NCBI GenBank assembly: GCA_025454755.1
Contig: JALONV010000009.1
Span: 1-64,000 of the forward strand
Direction of reading: 5' to 3'
Length of the DNA stretch: 64,000 nucleotides
Origin: Bacteroidales bacterium
GTDB taxonomy: Bacteria > Bacteroidota > Bacteroidia > Bacteroidales > VadinHA17
Part shown: piece after piece, positions 53,157 through 62,498 of the stretch
Position numbering within the stretch: position 1 is the first letter of the stretch
Layout of the letters: each line of letters opens with the position of its first letter
Notes under the pieces: generated by a model
The model's database searches: none
The model's input: the letters and a program-made list of their open reading frames with translations, nothing else
Told to the model about the DNA's origin: nothing
Position numbers and translations under genes: made by a program

Positions 53157-55337
53157 ATGGTAAGTGACAAGACGACACATGATTACCTGAAAAGGTATTT
53201 CGGATTCGACACCTTCAAGGGAAACCAGGAACATATCATTAGAAATGTCCTGGAAGGGAGAGATACGTTTGTACTTATGCCCACAGGCGGAGGCAAATCG
53301 CTTTGCTATCAGCTTCCTGCAGTGATGGGAGAAGGGACTGCAATCGTGATCTCTCCGCTGATAGCCCTCATGAAAAACCAGGTTGATGCCATGCGTAACT
53401 TCAGCACCAACGACGACGTGGCCCATTTCCTTAATTCATCTCTCACCAAAACAGAAATAGCAAGAGTAAAGAAGGATGTTCTCGACCATCAGACAAAATT
53501 GCTTTATGTTGCCCCCGAATCGCTTACCAAAGAGGAAAATATAGATTTTCTCAAGAATATTAAGGTGTCGTTTTATGCTGTCGATGAGGCGCACTGCATA
53601 TCGGAATGGGGGCATGATTTCAGACCCGAATACAGGCGCATAAGGCCGATAATTGATACTATCGGCCGTTCTCCGATAATTGCTCTCACGGCAACGGCAA
53701 CACCAAAAGTTCAACATGATATCCAGAAAAACCTGGGCATCCTTGAAGCAGATGTCTTCAAGTCGTCATTCAACAGGCCAAACCTGTATTATGAAGTGAA
53801 ATCGAAGCAGGACGTCACAAAAGAGATCATAAAATACATTAAGAATAATTCAGGAAAATCGGGGATCATCTATTGCCTGAGCCGCAAGAAGGTTGAAGAG
53901 ATGGCTGAGGTTCTGAAAGTAAATGGCATCAAGGCGCTACCATATCATGCCGGCATGGATTCCTCAACACGGACACAGAATCAGGACAAGTTCCTCATGG
54001 AAGAGGCGGATGTGATTGTAGCCACCATTGCTTTCGGGATGGGGATTGACAAACCCGATGTGCGATTCGTGATCCATTACGACATACCGAAGAGCCTGGA
54101 AGGCTATTACCAGGAAACCGGGCGTGCCGGCCGTGACGGAGGGGAAGGCAACTGTATTGCCTATTACAGCTATAACGATATTGTCAAGCTTGAGAAATTC
54201 ATGCAGGGAAAACCTATTGCCGAACAGGAAATAGGGAAACAACTACTTCTTGAAACGGTATCATATGCTGAGTCTTCAGTATGCAGGAGGAGACTGCTCC
54301 TTCATTATTTTGGCGAAGAGTATCCGAAAGACAATTGCGAAGCATGTGATAACTGCCTCCATCCCAAGGAGCAGTTCGAAGGCAGTGAAGCAGTTGTCAA
54401 CGTTCTGGAAACGATTCTTGCAGTCAAGGAAAAATTCAAGGCCGATCATATTGCACATATTCTTTCAGGCAAAGTCACATCAGCAATAAAGTCGTATAAA
54501 CATAACAAGCTTGAATATTTCGGAATCGGGGAGGATAAGGATGAGAAATTCTGGAACATGGTCATCAGGCAGGCCCTGATAGCAAAATTCCTCACCAAGG
54601 ACATTGAGAATTATGGCCTGCTGAAGGTAACGGAAAAAGGGATGGAATTCATTGAAAAGCCATCCTCATTAATGCTTGCAGAAGATCATGATTATGCAGA
54701 TACTGCAGACGAAGAGAATGCTTTCGGCGCCAAGACTGCCGCTGTCGACGAGGAGCTCTTCAGCATATTGAAAGATCTGCGGAAGAAAATTTCAAAGCAA
54801 AAAGATGTGCCTCCATTTGTGATCTTCCAGGATCCTTCACTGGAGGATATGGCTATACAGTATCCGATTACCCTCGACGAACTGCAGAATATTTCGGGTG
54901 TAGGTGCCGGCAAAGCACAACGTTACGGAAAGGAATTCGTGGATATAATCAAAAAATATGTCGAGGAAAAAGAGATAATAAGGCCTCTCGATATGGTGGT
55001 CAAGTCGGTGGTGAACAAATCAGGGATAAAGGTTTACATTATCCAGAGCATCGATATGAAGCGGCCGCTGGAGGATATTGCAGAGGCCAAGGGACTGGAG
55101 ATCGGGGAGGTTATTTCAGAAGTTGAGGCGATAGTGAATTCAGGAACCCGCCTGAATCTTGATTATTATATAAATACGGTTATTGATGAAGATCGTCAGC
55201 ATGACATATTTTCCTATTTCAGGGAAGAGGCCCAGACCGATTCACTGGAAGAGGCTATCAAAGAGCTGGGCAATGAATTTGAAGAAGAGGAGATAAGGCT
55301 GATGAGGATCAAGTTCCTGTCGGAGATGGGGAACTAA
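53157..55337 (+). CDS. recQ: ATP-dependent DNA helicase RecQ
   Basis: This 726-residue helicase has a DEAH-box core (Walker A MPTGGGKSLCYQLP, VDEAHCISEWGHDFRPEYR, motif VI QETGRAGRDG), a RecQ zinc-binding domain (CRRRLLLHYFGE...NCEACDNC), a winged-helix part and a C-terminal HRDC domain (about residues 515-600). The last about 100 residues contain a further helical segment typical of Bacteroidota members. It unwinds DNA in recombination and repair. Start ATG at 53157; upstream 200 bp hold no recognised gene. Confidence 0.96.
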   Translation: MVSDKTTHDYLKRYFGFDTFKGNQEHIIRNVLEGRDTFVLMPTGGGKSLCYQLPAVMGEGTAIVISPLIALMKNQVDAMRNFSTNDDVAHFLNSSLTKTEIARVKKDVLDHQTKLLYVAPESLTKEENIDFLKNIKVSFYAVDEAHCISEWGHDFRPEYRRIRPIIDTIGRSPIIALTATATPKVQHDIQKNLGILEADVFKSSFNRPNLYYEVKSKQDVTKEIIKYIKNNSGKSGIIYCLSRKKVEEMAEVLKVNGIKALPYHAGMDSSTRTQNQDKFLMEEADVIVATIAFGMGIDKPDVRFVIHYDIPKSLEGYYQETGRAGRDGGEGNCIAYYSYNDIVKLEKFMQGKPIAEQEIGKQLLLETVSYAESSVCRRRLLLHYFGEEYPKDNCEACDNCLHPKEQFEGSEAVVNVLETILAVKEKFKADHIAHILSGKVTSAIKSYKHNKLEYFGIGEDKDEKFWNMVIRQALIAKFLTKDIENYGLLKVTEKGMEFIEKPSSLMLAEDHDYADTADEENAFGAKTAAVDEELFSILKDLRKKISKQKDVPPFVIFQDPSLEDMAIQYPITLDELQNISGVGAGKAQRYGKEFVDIIKKYVEEKEIIRPLDMVVKSVVNKSGIKVYIIQSIDMKRPLEDIAEAKGLEIGEVISEVEAIVNSGTRLNLDYYINTVIDEDRQHDIFSYFREEAQTDSLEEAIKELGNEFEEEEIRLMRIKFLSEMGN

Positions 55338-55386
55338 ACGGCGCAAAGGCTCAACGGCGGAGGGGCATAAAGGCTTTTACAAAATA

Positions 55387-56469
55387 TTACCAGCGGTTTC
55401 CACTGTAAACTGCTTTCGAAACAACCCTTAATATATAATAAGTATATAAGAACTGCGAAGGTATAAACCACCGCATCAGTTTTTTTCTTCCGTATCTGGA
55501 GGTTGTGTTTCGAAGGATCAAATAATCCGGGATCGACTTTAATCCAAATGCAACAAGAAATACCAGCAGGAAAACAGGATAAAAGATCCCTGCCACAAGC
55601 AACGCCGTTAACATTAAAATTGTAACAAATGTTACAAATGCAAGAAGGACAGTTAAGCTGTCGCTATACGATCCGGCCTTGGATATCCATCGTGCCCTCT
55701 GGCTTATAAATGACGACCAGGTCTCCGATGTACAGGTCGTTACAAGAGCATCGGTTGATTCAAGCCAAATGATCTTACTGCTCTTATTCTCCTTCAGGTT
55801 GTGAAGAAGGAAAATATCATCGCCGCTGACTTTATCTTCATGCAGATCGAGGGAGTGGTTTTTATAAGCCTCCTTTGTATATGCCAGGTTAGCTCCGTTG
55901 CACATTACGGGATCTCCTATAGCTGCAGTTCCGGCAGTGACTCCCTGCAAACTCAGGAATTCAAGTTCCTGGAATCGCTGAAAAAATCCTCTGTCTCCTT
56001 TTAAGGCAACCGGCCCGATTATCATGTCAGGTTTATTTTCGGAGTAGTATGAAACAATTGTCTTTAACCAGTTTTTGCCCGGTCTGCAGTCAGCATCTGT
56101 CGTAACCACAAGTTCTCCTGAGCCGACACCGATGCCTGATTTAATTGCAATTTTTTTCCCTGTCCCTGGGTTTTTGATGACTTTCAGATTCCTGATTCCG
56201 CCATAGTCTGATGCTATGTTAAATGTTGAGTCGGTGGAATTGTCATCAATTATGATCAGTTCAAGCTTATCGGGATTATAATCCTGCGAAGCAATACCTG
56301 AAAGGAGTGAAGTAATGTTCTTTTCTTCATTGCGGCATGCAACTATCACTGAAACAGAAATATCCGGTGTTGATTGTGGTTTAAAGGATTTGATCCTGAC
56401 AAGACCTGCGTATATCCTGATCAGGATATACAGATAAGGAAGAAGTAATATCAAGGCAAGCCATTGCAT
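55387..56469 (-). CDS. Membrane glycosyltransferase family 2 protein
   Basis: This 360-residue protein has an N-terminal membrane helix (WLALILLLPYLYILIRIYAG), then the GT2 catalytic domain with SVSVIVACRNEEKNI, LIIIDDNSTDST, VVTTDADCRPGKN (DxD-like) and SQRARWISKAG (QxxRW-type motif). Two or three C-terminal helices follow. This layout is that of processive or lipid-linked sugar transferases. Donor and acceptor are unknown. A GNAT gene lies 3 bases upstream on the same strand. Confidence 0.88.
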   Translation of the reverse strand: MQWLALILLLPYLYILIRIYAGLVRIKSFKPQSTPDISVSVIVACRNEEKNITSLLSGIASQDYNPDKLELIIIDDNSTDSTFNIASDYGGIRNLKVIKNPGTGKKIAIKSGIGVGSGELVVTTDADCRPGKNWLKTIVSYYSENKPDMIIGPVALKGDRGFFQRFQELEFLSLQGVTAGTAAIGDPVMCNGANLAYTKEAYKNHSLDLHEDKVSGDDIFLLHNLKENKSSKIIWLESTDALVTTCTSETWSSFISQRARWISKAGSYSDSLTVLLAFVTFVTILMLTALLVAGIFYPVFLLVFLVAFGLKSIPDYLILRNTTSRYGRKKLMRWFIPSQFLYTYYILRVVSKAVYSGNRW

Positions 56470-56472
56470 AGA

Positions 56473-56922
56473 TCATTTCCTCATCCATTCATAAAAGTTG
56501 TAATGTTCTGAACTCATTCCCAGTGCCTCGTAGGTCTTCTGCGCTCTTATGTTTTTTGTTTCAACATAAAGTCTCAGTCCGGCAATATCCTGTTCTTCGG
56601 CCAGCTGTCTGATATGATTGTACATTTTCCTGAATACTCCCTTTCTGCGGAATTCAGGTACGACATAAACTGACTGAAACCACCATACGCTGCAATTACG
56701 CCAGTCGCTCCATTCAAAGGTAATGAGCAGGGAAGCAATTATGCGGCTATTGTCTTCAGCCACATAATATTGACCGCGGGAATGGTCTTCAAAAACTGCC
56801 TGAACGCCCTCCGTTACTATTTCAGGTATAAGCTTCATCTCTTCTGTTTCCCATGCCATTTTCAGCTGGAAATCGATGATCGATGTAGCATCTGTTGATT
56901 TTGCTTTACGGATAAAGATCAT
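56473..56922 (-). CDS. GNAT-family N-acetyltransferase
   Basis: This 149-residue protein has the acetyl-CoA-binding pattern VYVVPEFRRKGVFRKMYNHI and the C-terminal LRLYVETKNIRAQKTYEALGM of GNAT enzymes. The start MIFIRKAKSTDATSIIDFQ is typical. It probably acetylates an amine on a small molecule or protein. The substrate cannot be derived. It is co-transcribed with the GT2 gene. Confidence 0.88.
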   Translation of the reverse strand: MIFIRKAKSTDATSIIDFQLKMAWETEEMKLIPEIVTEGVQAVFEDHSRGQYYVAEDNSRIIASLLITFEWSDWRNCSVWWFQSVYVVPEFRRKGVFRKMYNHIRQLAEEQDIAGLRLYVETKNIRAQKTYEALGMSSEHYNFYEWMRK

Positions 56923-57004
56923 ATATTAATATTTTAAAATCTCTTTTTAACCACGGATTACACGGGTCTCACGGAAATGTCACGGAGAAATATCTCCCCA
57001 TTTT

Positions 57005-57172
57005 GCCCTCACACCCTCTCGCCCTCACGCCCTCTCGCCCTCACGCCCTCTCGCCCTCACGCCCTCTCGCCCTCACGCCCTCACGCCCTCACGCCCTCAC
57101 ACCCTCTCGCCCTCACGCCCTCACGCCCTCTCGCCCTCACACCCTCTCGCCCTCACGCCCTCTCGCCCTCAT
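57005..57172. repeat. 8-bp tandem repeat array (GCCCTCWC)n
   Basis: Twenty-one consecutive 8-bp units vary only between GCCCTCAC, GCCCTCTC and ACCCTCTC, ending three bases before the carB stop codon. The ORF at 56977-57510 is an artefact of this array. Upstream (56950-56995) lies a short repeat of the 'CCACGGATTACACGG' type. Confidence 0.95.
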
Positions 57173-57174
57173 TC

Positions 57175-60100
57175 TTATTTATATTCATCCCAGCTTTTAA
57201 TCGCCAACTGATCCTCGCTCATCCTGCAGAAGGCAAGGATAAAGGCGCTGGCGAGCCGGGCATTTGTTATCAGAGGAACATTAAAATCGACTGCGCTCCT
57301 GCGGATCGAATAATCGTTGTTGAGCTCTGCATCGGAAAGATCTTTCGGGATATTTACCACCAGATCAACTTCGCGGGACTTTATAAGCTCAATTGTGTTG
57401 GGCGATTTATCTTCGTCAGGCCAGTATGCCACTTCGGCTTCGACACCCGCATTCTGAAGGAATTGCTGAGTTCCTCTTGTGGCATAGAGCTTATGTCCCC
57501 TGTCCCTTAATGCTTTTGCGCTGTTGAGAAGTTCCACCTTGGAACGTGCTGGCCCTGTTGAAAGAAGGATGCTTTTTTTTGGCACCCTGTATCCGACCGA
57601 GAACATAGCCTTCAGAATTGCCTCATAAAATCCTTCACCTATGCACCCCACTTCTCCTGTAGATGACATATCAACACCGAGGACGGGATCGGCCTTTGCA
57701 AGTCGCGAAAAGCTGAATTGCGGCGCCTTCACGCCAACATAGTCAAGCTCAAAAACCGACTTATGCGGTTTCTCTGCCGGCATGCCAAGCATTACTTTTG
57801 TCGCAAGTTCTATCAGATTGGATTTAAGAACTTTAGAAACGAAAGGCATGCTCCGGCTTGCCCGAAGATTACACTCAATCACTTTTATATCATTATCCCT
57901 TGCCAGGTACTGGATATTGAACGGACCGGTAATGTTAAGCTCTTTTGCGATCTGACGCGAGATACGCTTTATACGCCTTACGGTCTCAAAATAGATCTTC
58001 TGGGGCGGGAAAACTATAGTTGCATCGCCTGAATGAACGCCTGCAAACTCGACATGTTCGCTAATTGCATAGGCAAGGATTTCTCCTTCACGTGCTACGG
58101 CATCAACCTCAATCTCTTTTGCATTTTCAATGAATTCGGAGACAACCACAGGGTACTGTTTTGAAACCTTGGCAGCAAGCTCGAGGTAATGAGTAAGCTC
58201 ACTCTTGTTGGATACCACGTTCATTGCGGCACCGGAGAGAACATATGAAGGACGTATAAGAACCGGAAAGCCTATCCTGTCGACAAACTCAAAGATATCT
58301 TCTATTGCGGAGAGCTCTTTCCAGCGTGGCTGGTCGACTGAGAGATTGTCGAGCATCTTTGAGAATTTATGCCTGTTCTCAGCCCTGTCTATCGAGAGAG
58401 GCGATGTGCCCAGCACCGGAACATTCTCCCTGAAGAGCCTCAATGCAAGGTTGTTGGGGATCTGTCCGCCAACCGAAACAATAACTCCACCGGGATTTTC
58501 CAGGTCGATAATGTCAAGCACCCTTTCGAATGTGAGCTCATCGAAATAGAGCCTGTCGCATGTGTCATAATCGGTGCTGACAGTTTCCGGATTGTAGTTG
58601 ATCATTATTGCCCTGAGTCCTTGTTTCCTGATCGTCTCAATTGCATTTACCGAGCACCAGTCGAATTCAACACTGGAACCTATTCTGTATGCCCCTGAGC
58701 CTAGAACGATTATCGATTTCTTGTCTTTCTCAAATCTGATATCATGTTCGGTGCCGCTGTAAGTCAGGTACAGATAATTGGTCACAGCAGGATATTCGGC
58801 TGCAAGGGTGTCTATCTGTTTCACATAAGGGACGATGCCCAGCATTTTTCTATGCTCCCTTACTTTTAAAAGATCTTCGTTGATATTTGCCGGACCTGAT
58901 CCCATCACATGCCTGGCTATCTGGAAGTCGCTGAATCCGTTTACTTTAGAATGAGCCAGAAGATCAGCAGGAATAGTATTAAGGGATTTGTACTTACATA
59001 ATTCATCCTTTATATTTATTATATTCCTGAGCTTGAAAAGGAACCATTTATCAATTTTAGTCAATTCATGGATCCTGTCGACAGAGATGCCTTTATCCAG
59101 GGCTTCAGCTATGGAAAAGATCCTCATGTCGGTGGGTTCTGCAAGCTCTTCTTCGATCTCCCTGAATTTCAATTCCCTGTTGCCGGTGAATCCGTGCATG
59201 CCCTGTCCGATCATCCTGAGACCCTTCTGGATAGCCTCTTCGAAATTTCTTCCTATGGACATCACCTCTCCGACACTTTTCATGCTGCTTCCAATTGCAT
59301 GTGATACACCTTCGAATTTGTTAAGGTCCCAGCGTGGTATTTTGCATACTATATAATCAAGTGCCGGTTCGAAGCATGCAGTAGTGGTTTTTGTGACCGA
59401 GTTCTTCAGTTCATGGAGGCCATAACCTATGCCGAGCTTTGCAGCAATGAAAGCAAGAGGATAGCCGGTTGCTTTAGATGCCAGCGCACTCGACCGGGAA
59501 AGCCTTGCATTGACTTCAATGACCCGGTACTCTGCCGAATCGGGAGAGAGGGCATACTGAACATTGCATTCTCCGACAATGCCAATATGCCTGATGATCC
59601 TTATTGAGAGTTCCCTCAGTTCATGGTATTCACTATTCGTAAGAGTCTGAGAAGGAGCAACGACGATGCTCTCGCCGGTATGAATACCCAGAGGATCGAA
59701 GTTTTCCATGTTACACACGGTGATGCAATTGTCATATTTATCGCGAACCACCTCGTATTCAACCTCTTTCCATCCTTTGAGAGATTCTTCAACAAGTATC
59801 TGGTCAGTATAGGAGAATGCTTTTGCAGCCAGTGTTTTAAGTTCAATTATGTCTGAAGCAAATCCGCTTCCCTGGCCTCCAAGAGTGTATGCAGCCCTTA
59901 TGATCACCGGGAAACCCAGATTTTTTGCAGCTTCGAGTGCTTCGTCAACACCCTGAGCGGCAATGCTTCGGGGCGTTTTTATATTTATCTGGTCAAGTTT
60001 TTTTACAAAAAGCTTGCGATCCTCAGTGTCCATAATTGCAGCGACAGGTGTCCCCAGCACCTTCACTTTGTATTTTTCAAATACACCTGCCCTGAATAAC

Positions 60101-60396
60101 TCTGTGCCACAGTTCAAAGCTGTCTGTCCGCCAAAGGAGAGAAGAATGCCATCAGGTCTCTCTTTTTCTATGATTTTTTCAACATAATAAGGAGTGACCG
60201 GAAGAAAGTATATTCTGCCAGCAAGTTCCTCGGAAGTTTGTACTGTAGCGATATTAGGATTAATAAGGACTGTTTTTATTCCCTCCTCTTTCAGGGCTTT
60301 AAGAGCCTGTGATCCTGAATAATCGAATTCTCCGGCTTCACCTATTTTGAGAGCTCCGGATCCCAGGATCACCACCTTTTTTAACTTATCTGTCAT
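57175..60396 (-). CDS. carB: Carbamoyl phosphate synthase large subunit
   Basis: This 1073-residue enzyme makes carbamoyl phosphate for pyrimidines and arginine. Two ATP-grasp halves are seen. VVILGSGALKIGEAGEFDYSGSQALKALKEEGI and the second-half counterpart IIVLGSGAYRIGSSVEFDWCSVNAI mark them. The middle oligomerisation region and the C-terminal MGS-like regulatory domain (STGPARSKVELLNSAKALRDRGHKLYATRGTQQFL) are complete. The small subunit gene carA is found at the far end of the window. The divergent argR shares the upstream region and its ARG boxes, which suggests arginine control. Confidence 0.98.
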   Translation of the reverse strand: MTDKLKKVVILGSGALKIGEAGEFDYSGSQALKALKEEGIKTVLINPNIATVQTSEELAGRIYFLPVTPYYVEKIIEKERPDGILLSFGGQTALNCGTELFRAGVFEKYKVKVLGTPVAAIMDTEDRKLFVKKLDQINIKTPRSIAAQGVDEALEAAKNLGFPVIIRAAYTLGGQGSGFASDIIELKTLAAKAFSYTDQILVEESLKGWKEVEYEVVRDKYDNCITVCNMENFDPLGIHTGESIVVAPSQTLTNSEYHELRELSIRIIRHIGIVGECNVQYALSPDSAEYRVIEVNARLSRSSALASKATGYPLAFIAAKLGIGYGLHELKNSVTKTTTACFEPALDYIVCKIPRWDLNKFEGVSHAIGSSMKSVGEVMSIGRNFEEAIQKGLRMIGQGMHGFTGNRELKFREIEEELAEPTDMRIFSIAEALDKGISVDRIHELTKIDKWFLFKLRNIINIKDELCKYKSLNTIPADLLAHSKVNGFSDFQIARHVMGSGPANINEDLLKVREHRKMLGIVPYVKQIDTLAAEYPAVTNYLYLTYSGTEHDIRFEKDKKSIIVLGSGAYRIGSSVEFDWCSVNAIETIRKQGLRAIMINYNPETVSTDYDTCDRLYFDELTFERVLDIIDLENPGGVIVSVGGQIPNNLALRLFRENVPVLGTSPLSIDRAENRHKFSKMLDNLSVDQPRWKELSAIEDIFEFVDRIGFPVLIRPSYVLSGAAMNVVSNKSELTHYLELAAKVSKQYPVVVSEFIENAKEIEVDAVAREGEILAYAISEHVEFAGVHSGDATIVFPPQKIYFETVRRIKRISRQIAKELNITGPFNIQYLARDNDIKVIECNLRASRSMPFVSKVLKSNLIELATKVMLGMPAEKPHKSVFELDYVGVKAPQFSFSRLAKADPVLGVDMSSTGEVGCIGEGFYEAILKAMFSVGYRVPKKSILLSTGPARSKVELLNSAKALRDRGHKLYATRGTQQFLQNAGVEAEVAYWPDEDKSPNTIELIKSREVDLVVNIPKDLSDAELNNDYSIRRSAVDFNVPLITNARLASAFILAFCRMSEDQLAIKSWDEYK

Positions 60397-60441
60397 CTGC
60401 AGGATTTGGTGTCAAAAATAGCACAAATATTTTATCGTGAC

Positions 60442-60470
60442 TTGCAATTAATAAAAAATGAATATATTTG
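60442..60470 (+). promoter_or_regulatory. argR promoter
   Basis: TTG at 60442 and TATATTTG at 60463-60470 are separated by 18 bases. Transcription would begin about a dozen bases before the argR ATG at 60489. Confidence 0.6.
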
Positions 60471-60496
60471 CAAAATAAATGAATAAATATGCAAAA
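60457..60496. promoter_or_regulatory. Pair of ARG-box-like operators
   Basis: AATGAATATATTTGCAAAA (60457-60475) and AATGAATAAATATGCAAAA (60478-60496) are repeated with a 21-bp period. This is the spacing of classical ARG boxes (18-bp site plus 3). They resemble the AATGAATAATTATTCAT-type consensus and cover the argR -7 element and start codon. Confidence 0.7.
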
Positions 60497-60968
60497 AGCA
60501 AAAAGACTTCCTGCAATTGAAAAGATTATTACCGGGGAGATCATTTCATCTCAGGAAGCACTTCTTAAGAAGCTCAGGTCAAAAGGGATAGCCTGCACTC
60601 AGGCAACATTATCCCGAGACCTGCGGCAGCTTGGGGCCGGCAGGATTTCTGACGGCCAGGGAGGCTATAAGTATGCCCTGCCGGAAAGTCCGGCAGATCT
60701 CCAGCCGGATTATAGCAGATTACAGATGCTCCCGGTAATACGGGATCTTGTCGACGCAAAAGGCTTGCTGGTAATAAGGACACTTCCCGGAAATGCAAAC
60801 AATACGGCAATCTATATAGATAACACATTAAGATTTGAAATTGCCGGAACAATTGCAGGTGATGATACAATACTGGTGATACCACGCGACGGAATCACAA
60901 ACAACCAGGTTCATACATGCCTGGAACTGATTTTACCGGGATTACATGAAAAGATAAAAGGTAAATAA
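60489..60968 (+). CDS. argR: Arginine repressor ArgR
   Basis: This 159-residue regulator has an N-terminal winged helix (LPAIEKIITGEIISSQEALLKKLRSKGIACTQATLSRDLRQLGAGRI). Its C-terminal arginine-binding oligomerisation domain includes GLLVIRTLPGNANNTAIYIDN and the conserved GTIAGDDTILVIPRDG. With arginine it forms a hexamer that binds paired ARG boxes. The boxes overlap its own promoter and start, so autorepression is likely. argG follows after 139 bases; carB is divergent. Confidence 0.96.
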   Translation: MQKAKRLPAIEKIITGEIISSQEALLKKLRSKGIACTQATLSRDLRQLGAGRISDGQGGYKYALPESPADLQPDYSRLQMLPVIRDLVDAKGLLVIRTLPGNANNTAIYIDNTLRFEIAGTIAGDDTILVIPRDGITNNQVHTCLELILPGLHEKIKGK

Positions 60969-60974
60969 GAGACC

Positions 60975-61065
60975 AGATACCCCCTTTCCTTTTTTTCTCA
61001 AGGGGGACCCCTTCCCCCGTGGGGGAAAGCCTGCCCCGCTTCGGCGGGGGCTGGGATGGGGGTAT
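60975..61065. repeat. C/G-rich palindromic repeat (copy 2 of family)
   Basis: AAGGGGGACCCCTTCCCCC and CTTCGGCGGGG-type hairpins lie between argR and argG. This copy is a variant of the repeats at 40390, 62347 and 63842. Confidence 0.6.
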
Positions 61066-61107
61066 TAAGAAATAAGAAAGTAACAATTTAAACAAAAATT
61101 TAAAAAG

Positions 61108-62340
61108 ATGAAAGAAAAAGTAGTGCTGGCATACAGTGGGGGGCTTGATACTTCAGTGATTCTCAAATGGCTTATCGACAAGGACTATGATGTGATAGCA
61201 TTCATTGCAGACGTTGGCCAGAAGGAGAATTTTGAAGAGTGCAGAAAGAAAGCTCTGGCATTGGGAGCAACAAAAGTCATTATCGCCGACCTGAAGAGGG
61301 AGTTCGTTGAAGATTATGTTCTCAAGGCAATAATGGCAAATGCCATCTATGAAGACAGGTACCTGCTGGGTACGGCACTCGCAAGGCCTCTGATTGCAAA
61401 GAAACAGATTGAGGCTGCCAAACAGGAAGGTGCACTTGCTGTGGCACACGGAGCAACCGGAAAAGGCAACGACCAGGTTAGATTCGAGCTCTGCTATTAT
61501 GCACTTATGCCTGGTGTGAAAGTGATATCTCCATGGAAAGACAAGGAGTTCCTTGCACAGTTCAAGGGGCGGACCGACCTTCTGAAATATGCAGCTGAAA
61601 AGAATATTCCGGTTAAAGCAAGCATTGATAAGCCTTACAGTGAAGATGATAACCTCATGCATATCAGTCACGAAGCCGGTATACTTGAAGATCCCATGTA
61701 CACTCTCCAGAAAAGCATGCTCGAGAAAATGGTAATGCCGCAGGATGCACCCGACATTGAAACAAGAATTGTGATACATTTTAAGAACGGGCTTCCGGTA
61801 AAGCTTATAAATAAGGAAGACGGTACTCTTAAGGAAGATGCATATGATATGTATGTATATCTGAATGAACTGGCTGGTAAGAATGGCATAGGCCTGCTCG
61901 ACATGGTCGAGAACAGATTCGTGGGCATTAAATCGAGAGGCGTTTATGAAACACCGGCTGCAACTGTTCTTCACATTGCCCACAAGGATATCGAAGGTAT
62001 CGCAATGGACCGTGAAGTAATGAGACTCGTAAACATGCTCACCCCGAAATTTGCAGAAATAATCTATAATGGTTTCTGGTTCAGCCCTGAAATGGACTTC
62101 CTTATGGCCGCAATCGGAAAGAGCCAGGAACTGATCGATGGGAGTGTTCATCTGTGCCTCTATAAGGGAAATGTGATTGTGGAGGGACGCGAATCGCCTT
62201 CTTCATTGTATAACAAGAAGCTTTCGAGCATGGATATTGAAGGGGGCTTTGATCAGACCGACAGCAGGGGATTCATCAGGATCAATGCAATAAGACTTAT
62301 GGCTCACAGGGCAATTGTGGAAGAGAGTAAGGAAAGGTAG
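61108..62340 (+). CDS. argG: Argininosuccinate synthase
   Basis: This 410-residue ligase joins citrulline and aspartate. [20 protein letters not shown] is the P-loop of the ATP pyrophosphatase type, and [18 protein letters not shown] and [13 protein letters not shown]-like segments are family signatures. It lies between argR and argH, as expected for the second-last and last steps of arginine synthesis. Confidence 0.97.
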   Translation: MKEKVVLAYSGGLDTSVILKWLIDKDYDVIAFIADVGQKENFEECRKKALALGATKVIIADLKREFVEDYVLKAIMANAIYEDRYLLGTALARPLIAKKQIEAAKQEGALAVAHGATGKGNDQVRFELCYYALMPGVKVISPWKDKEFLAQFKGRTDLLKYAAEKNIPVKASIDKPYSEDDNLMHISHEAGILEDPMYTLQKSMLEKMVMPQDAPDIETRIVIHFKNGLPVKLINKEDGTLKEDAYDMYVYLNELAGKNGIGLLDMVENRFVGIKSRGVYETPAATVLHIAHKDIEGIAMDREVMRLVNMLTPKFAEIIYNGFWFSPEMDFLMAAIGKSQELIDGSVHLCLYKGNVIVEGRESPSSLYNKKLSSMDIEGGFDQTDSRGFIRINAIRLMAHRAIVEESKER

Positions 62341-62346
62341 ATAACT

Positions 62347-62462
62347 AGCCCCCCAACCCCCCTAAAGGGGGGCTAATACTCATCTAATTATGTAAAAAAC
62401 AAGCTTTTAACACTTAATTAATCCCCCTTTAGGGGGAAGGACGCGAAGCGACCAGGGGGCAT
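62347..62462. repeat. C/G-rich palindromic repeat (copy 3 of family)
   Basis: CCCCCCTAAAGGGGGG and CCCCCTTTAGGGGG hairpins, plus ACGCGAAGCGACCAGGGGG, fill the argG-argH interval together with an AT-rich stretch. No gene is present. Confidence 0.65.
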
Positions 62463-62498
62463 TATAATGGAATTGGATTTATAATTTAATATATCGTT

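Noticed and set aside
56977-57510. ORF encoding SPSRPLALTPSRP repeats
   Set aside because: It is a translation of the 8-bp tandem array plus antisense carB; no start signal or homology.
61153-62151. 332-residue antisense ORF over argG
   Set aside because: It lies completely inside argG on the other strand and shows no family pattern; argG is conserved throughout.
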